9,300 bases of DNA, taken from Sedimentisphaerales bacterium. GTDB taxonomy: Bacteria > Planctomycetota > Phycisphaerae > Sedimentisphaerales > Anaerobacaceae. Under the pieces are notes generated by a model. That model did not search any database. It saw only the letters and a program-made list of their open reading frames with translations, and had not been told where the DNA came from. The stretch spans positions 1 to 9,300 of the forward strand of contig JAFGTU010000299.1 of NCBI GenBank assembly GCA_016933985.1, in the 5' to 3' direction. Both the position numbers and the translations under genes were made by a program. Numbering within the stretch: position 1 is the stretch's first letter; every line of letters starts with the position of its first letter. Below, piece after piece: positions 6,707 to 9,300 of the stretch.

Positions 6707-7992
6707 TCTCCCTTTATCGCTTCCAGGAATCTATCCTTCAGTTTGTAGTCCAAAGAGGTATCAACATCCACCAATCCACTTCTCACCAAATGGGCGTTCA
6801 AAAAAGTCTTGTTCTGCAGATACAGATAGCAAAGCAGCCGATTGAGATTGTCATATTTCGTTCTGTCAAATTTCATTAAGACTCTTTGTCCACGCGTCTT
6901 ATCCTTCAGAAAAGCGGTCGCTTCGCTTCTGGTTTCAGGCCTCGTCTTTATTCCCAACAATCTAATATTCAGCCCGTCTCCCACCACGAGTTCCTCAGGT
7001 GAAACCACATCTTTCACGCTGTAGTATTTCTCTCTCTTGGCTTGTTGGCTGTTGATCTTGGAGCCAAACTGCAACTTCCTCGGGTCAACCTTTTTATCGA
7101 ATTTTACGGGATCCTTGAAGGTGTAAGGCAACTGCATCGGTGGGACGTCGTTGCCCGCTCCGGCGTTGTCCTGCCTCACTATTTCAAACTCCGCCTGATC
7201 GAACATCAAGTTCTCTTGCAGGTGCAATTTCTCCTTTATTACAGGCAGGAATTCCGGATTTACCTCGTAGCCGATCGAGTTCCGCCTCAAGTTCTTGGCC
7301 GCCAAAGACGTTGTCCCGCTGCCAAGAAACGGATCGAGAACCATGTCACCTACGAAACTGAACATCTTGATCAAACGCCGTGGAATCTCCTCTGGAAACA
7401 TCGCAAGGTGCTTGTCTTGTTTCTCGCCGGCGATGTTCCAATGACCGGCGAAGAAGCGGTTCCATTCCTCCGTAGTCATCTTCGATTGCTCTTTGATCTC
7501 TTTGCTGACTTTCGGCGATGCGCCGTGTTTTTTGAATACCAGAATGAATTCGTAGTCAATCTTGAGGATGCCGTTGCGCGGATAAGGAAATGACCCCATT
7601 ATTGTCGCCCCGCCCGTTGTGTTGCATGTGGTGACTTTTTGCCAGATGACGGCACCCATATAGTCAAAGCCTTTGCTCTCGCAGAATTTGATGATCTCAG
7701 TCCTGATGGGAATCACCTTATACCTGCCGTAATACACCGAGCGCGCAAACTGGTCGCCGATATTCACGCACAATCGGCATCCCTTGTGCAGCACTCTATG
7801 ACACTCGTTCCAGACCAAGTTCAGATTGTTGATATAGTCTTCGTAACTGTCGTCGAAACCTATCTGCCCGCCGTTCCCATAGTCTTTCAACTGCCAATAA
7901 GGAGGCGAAGTGACAACAAGGTGCACCGATTCATCGGCCAGCTCCACCATGTTTCTCGAATCGCCGATCACTATTTTGTGGTGGGTGTTCAT
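6703..7992 (-). CDS. Beta-class DNA methyltransferase with C-terminal SNase-like domain
   Basis: 429 residues. The catalytic motif IV T28-S-P-P-Y-W33 comes before the AdoMet motif I D220-P-F-L-G-S-G-T-T228, the beta-class order; TSPPYW is typical of N4-cytosine methyltransferases, though N6-adenine activity is not excluded. The methyltransferase core covers residues about 5-257. A linker (about 258-323) leads to a second domain (324-427) that resembles a staphylococcal nuclease: I343-R-L-L-G-I-K-T-R-P-E353, R385 in NRLLCYLYL, then FLNAHLVRSGLVDVD. Arg counterparts of nuclease R35 and R87 remain, but the Asp equivalent to D40 is K349, and the DGDT calcium loop is replaced by VSPEE, so nuclease activity is doubtful; a DNA-binding OB-fold role is plausible. 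The ATG at 7992 shares its A with the argF stop (TAATG), and its own stop overlaps the endonuclease start. Role: protects host DNA from the neighbouring MjaI-like enzyme. AT-rich compared with argF. Confidence 0.9.
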   Translation of the reverse strand: MNTHHKIVIGDSRNMVELADESVHLVVTSPPYWQLKDYGNGGQIGFDDSYEDYINNLNLVWNECHRVLHKGCRLCVNIGDQFARSVYYGRYKVIPIRTEIIKFCESKGFDYMGAVIWQKVTTCNTTGGATIMGSFPYPRNGILKIDYEFILVFKKHGASPKVSKEIKEQSKMTTEEWNRFFAGHWNIAGEKQDKHLAMFPEEIPRRLIKMFSFVGDMVLDPFLGSGTTSLAAKNLRRNSIGYEVNPEFLPVIKEKLHLQENLMFDQAEFEIVRQDNAGAGNDVPPMQLPYTFKDPVKFDKKVDPRKLQFGSKINSQQAKREKYYSVKDVVSPEELVVGDGLNIRLLGIKTRPETRSEATAFLKDKTRGQRVLMKFDRTKYDNLNRLLCYLYLQNKTFLNAHLVRSGLVDVDTSLDYKLKDRFLEAIKGE

Positions 7993-8906
7993 TAGCTCAC
8001 CAGTTTCTTCAACAGCGCCCTTTGGAAGTGGAGGCGGTTCTCGGCCTGGTCGTAGATTATCGAATTGGGCATTTCGGTTACTTCGTCGGTGATTTCATAG
8101 CCGCGCTTCGCGGGCAGGCAGTGCATTATCTTCACGCCCGCCGGGGCGGAATTGACCAACGCAGCATCGACCTGGAAGCCGGCAAAGTCGGCCACCCGCT
8201 TGGCCTTTTCATCTTCCTGGCCCATGCTCACCCAGGTATCGGTGTAAATCACATCCGCCTCCGCAACCGCCGCCCGCGGGTCGTTGGTCTGCACGACGCT
8301 GCCGGGGGACATTTCATTGGCCTCATCGATTGTCTCGCCATCGAGCTCGTAGCCCGCCGGCGAAGCGATAATCATCTTCATCCCGAACTTGCCGCCGGCA
8401 AGGGCAAGCGACCGCGCGACGTTATTGCCGTCGCCGACGTAGGCAAGCCTGACGCCTTCAATCCTGCCCAAATGCTCTTTGATAGTGAGCACGTCCGCCA
8501 TCGCCTGGCACGGATGCGACCAATCCGTCAACGCGTTTATCACCGGCACGCTGGCATACTTCGCAAGCTCGGTTACGGTGCTGTGCTCGAACGTCCGCGC
8601 CATAATCACATCGACGTACCTGCTGAAGACCCGCGCCATATCCTTAATCGGCTCTCGCTTGCCGATGCCGCCGATATCCTCGGGCTTGACGTAAACCGAG
8701 CTACCCCCCAGGTCCCTCATCGCCACCTGGAAGCTGATTCGCGTCCGCAGGCTCGGCTTCTCGAAGAGCATCGCCAATGTTTTGCCCGCCAGGCAAAGGT
8801 CCCTGCTGCCGCCCTTGTACAGGCCCTTCAGACTCGCACTGAGCTCCAGCAGCTCTTCCAGCAATTCCACCGAACAGTTGGTCAATGATAGAAAATCCTT
8901 CTGCAT
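7992..8906 (-). CDS. argF: Ornithine carbamoyltransferase
   Basis: 304 residues, the normal length. The enzyme joins carbamoyl phosphate to ornithine to make citrulline in arginine synthesis (cytoplasm, trimer). Carbamoyl-phosphate-binding residues are in F48-E-K-P-S-L-R-T-R56; the second position of the classic STRT box is Leu, a common bacterial variant. Next come H131-P-C-Q134, the ornithine-loop D223-x-x-x-S227-M-G229 and H262-C-L-P265, with R291 near the C terminus (ENRLHFQ). These mark an ornithine rather than an aspartate carbamoyltransferase; an N-acyl-ornithine variant is less likely given DxxxSMG and HCLP. ATG 8906 has GAGGG six bases upstream, overlapping the argD stop, so argD and argF are probably translationally coupled. 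The stop codon overlaps the start of the methyltransferase gene, linking the R-M cassette to the arginine operon. Confidence 0.96.
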   Translation of the reverse strand: MQKDFLSLTNCSVELLEELLELSASLKGLYKGGSRDLCLAGKTLAMLFEKPSLRTRISFQVAMRDLGGSSVYVKPEDIGGIGKREPIKDMARVFSRYVDVIMARTFEHSTVTELAKYASVPVINALTDWSHPCQAMADVLTIKEHLGRIEGVRLAYVGDGNNVARSLALAGGKFGMKMIIASPAGYELDGETIDEANEMSPGSVVQTNDPRAAVAEADVIYTDTWVSMGQEDEKAKRVADFAGFQVDAALVNSAPAGVKIMHCLPAKRGYEITDEVTEMPNSIIYDQAENRLHFQRALLKKLVS

Positions 8907-8915
8907 TATTCGCCC

Positions 8916-9300
8916 TCACTTGGCCCCGCCATCACGTTGGGACAAAACGCCGTCGAGAATCTCGACAGCCTGGTCAATCTGTTCTTTCGTCGCAATCATC
9001 GGCGGCATAAACCGCAGGACGGTTTCGTGGGTGCAGTTAATCCGCAGGCCCATCTCAAGGCACTTATCGACTATCGTCTTGCCCGGCCCGGTCAACTGCA
9101 CGCCGATCATCATCCCGATCCCGCGAACGCTGTCAATTATAGAGTGCTTCTCTTTCAACTGCCGCAGCTTGGCCATAGCATATTCGCCGAGCTTTTGAGC
9201 ATTTTCCAGCAGCCCATCTTCTTCAATAGCCTCAATCACCGCGATCCCCGCCGCACAGGCAAGGCAATTGCCCCCGAAGGTCGAGGCGTGCTTGCCCGGC
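8916..9300 (-). CDS. argD: Acetylornithine aminotransferase, C-terminal part (runs off right edge)
   Basis: The frame is open from the right edge to TGA at 8918-8916, giving about 127 residues of the C-terminal part. The first visible residues, PGKHASTFGGN, match the class-III aminotransferase signature just after the pyridoxal-phosphate lysine, which would lie outside the window. In ArgD this is usually GGNPLACAA; here the Pro is Cys (GNCLACAA). Further family landmarks are RGIGMMIGVQL and the C-terminal LRFMPPMIATKEQIDQAV. Reaction: N-acetylglutamate semialdehyde plus glutamate to N-acetylornithine, PLP-dependent; related enzymes acting on succinylornithine or GABA cannot be excluded from the tail alone, but the adjoining argF nine bases downstream favours argD. 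It heads the visible operon. Confidence 0.9.
   Translation of the reverse strand, partial: PGKHASTFGGNCLACAAGIAVIEAIEEDGLLENAQKLGEYAMAKLRQLKEKHSIIDSVRGIGMMIGVQLTGPGKTIVDKCLEMGLRINCTHETVLRFMPPMIATKEQIDQAVEILDGVLSQRDGGAK

Noticed and set aside
8022..8888. Plus-strand open frame of 288 codons covering argF
   Set aside because: It is a shadow of a strongly supported argF; the translation resembles no known protein and has no sensible ribosome site.

Overview
The window reads as a chromosomal segment of a free-living bacterium, with about 60% GC in sampled housekeeping genes. A formylglycine-type sulfatase with a Tat signal, a secreted protein of unknown function, and a PilZ protein with a very long coiled coil together suggest a Planctomycetota-like (perhaps Phycisphaerae-like) host. 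That assignment is an inference from gene style, not from a marker gene. Every supported gene lies on the minus strand, so the window is read from right to left in transcription order.

Right part (about 9300 to 5346): the 3' end of argD (acetylornithine aminotransferase) is followed after 9 bases by argF (ornithine carbamoyltransferase). A DNA methyltransferase gene starts on the last base of the argF stop codon (TAATG). The methyltransferase stop overlaps the start of a MjaI-family restriction endonuclease gene (ATGATG). After 35 bases comes an rdgB-type XTP/dITP diphosphatase. The two restriction-modification (R-M) genes are much more AT-rich than the genes on either side, which points to a mobile R-M cassette that landed inside an arginine-biosynthesis/housekeeping operon and took over its transcription. 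The methyltransferase is a beta-type enzyme of the N4-cytosine kind (TSPPYW before DPFLGSGTT). It carries an extra C-terminal domain that looks like a staphylococcal-nuclease (OB-fold) domain with altered acidic residues. The expected target of MjaI relatives is CTAG, and by eye only one CTAG occurs in the 9.3 kb.

Middle part (5304 to 2667): a polytopic M50-like (site-2-protease-type) membrane metallopeptidase with an extracytoplasmic N-terminal region. A good sigma70-like promoter follows, then a Tat-exported, probably lipid-anchored S1 sulfatase starting at 4181.

Left part (2553 to 1): a PilZ-domain protein whose C-terminal ~450 residues are one long, charged, Ala/Glu/Arg-rich coiled coil with internal repeats. 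Then comes the 5' part of a secreted protein with a clear signal peptide that runs off the left edge. These left-hand genes suggest surface and polysaccharide-related physiology (sulfated glycan use, c-di-GMP signalling), but no direct functional link between them is shown by the sequence. I saw no tRNA, rRNA, CRISPR array, insertion sequence or convincing terminator. No gene-free stretch exceeds about 115 bases.
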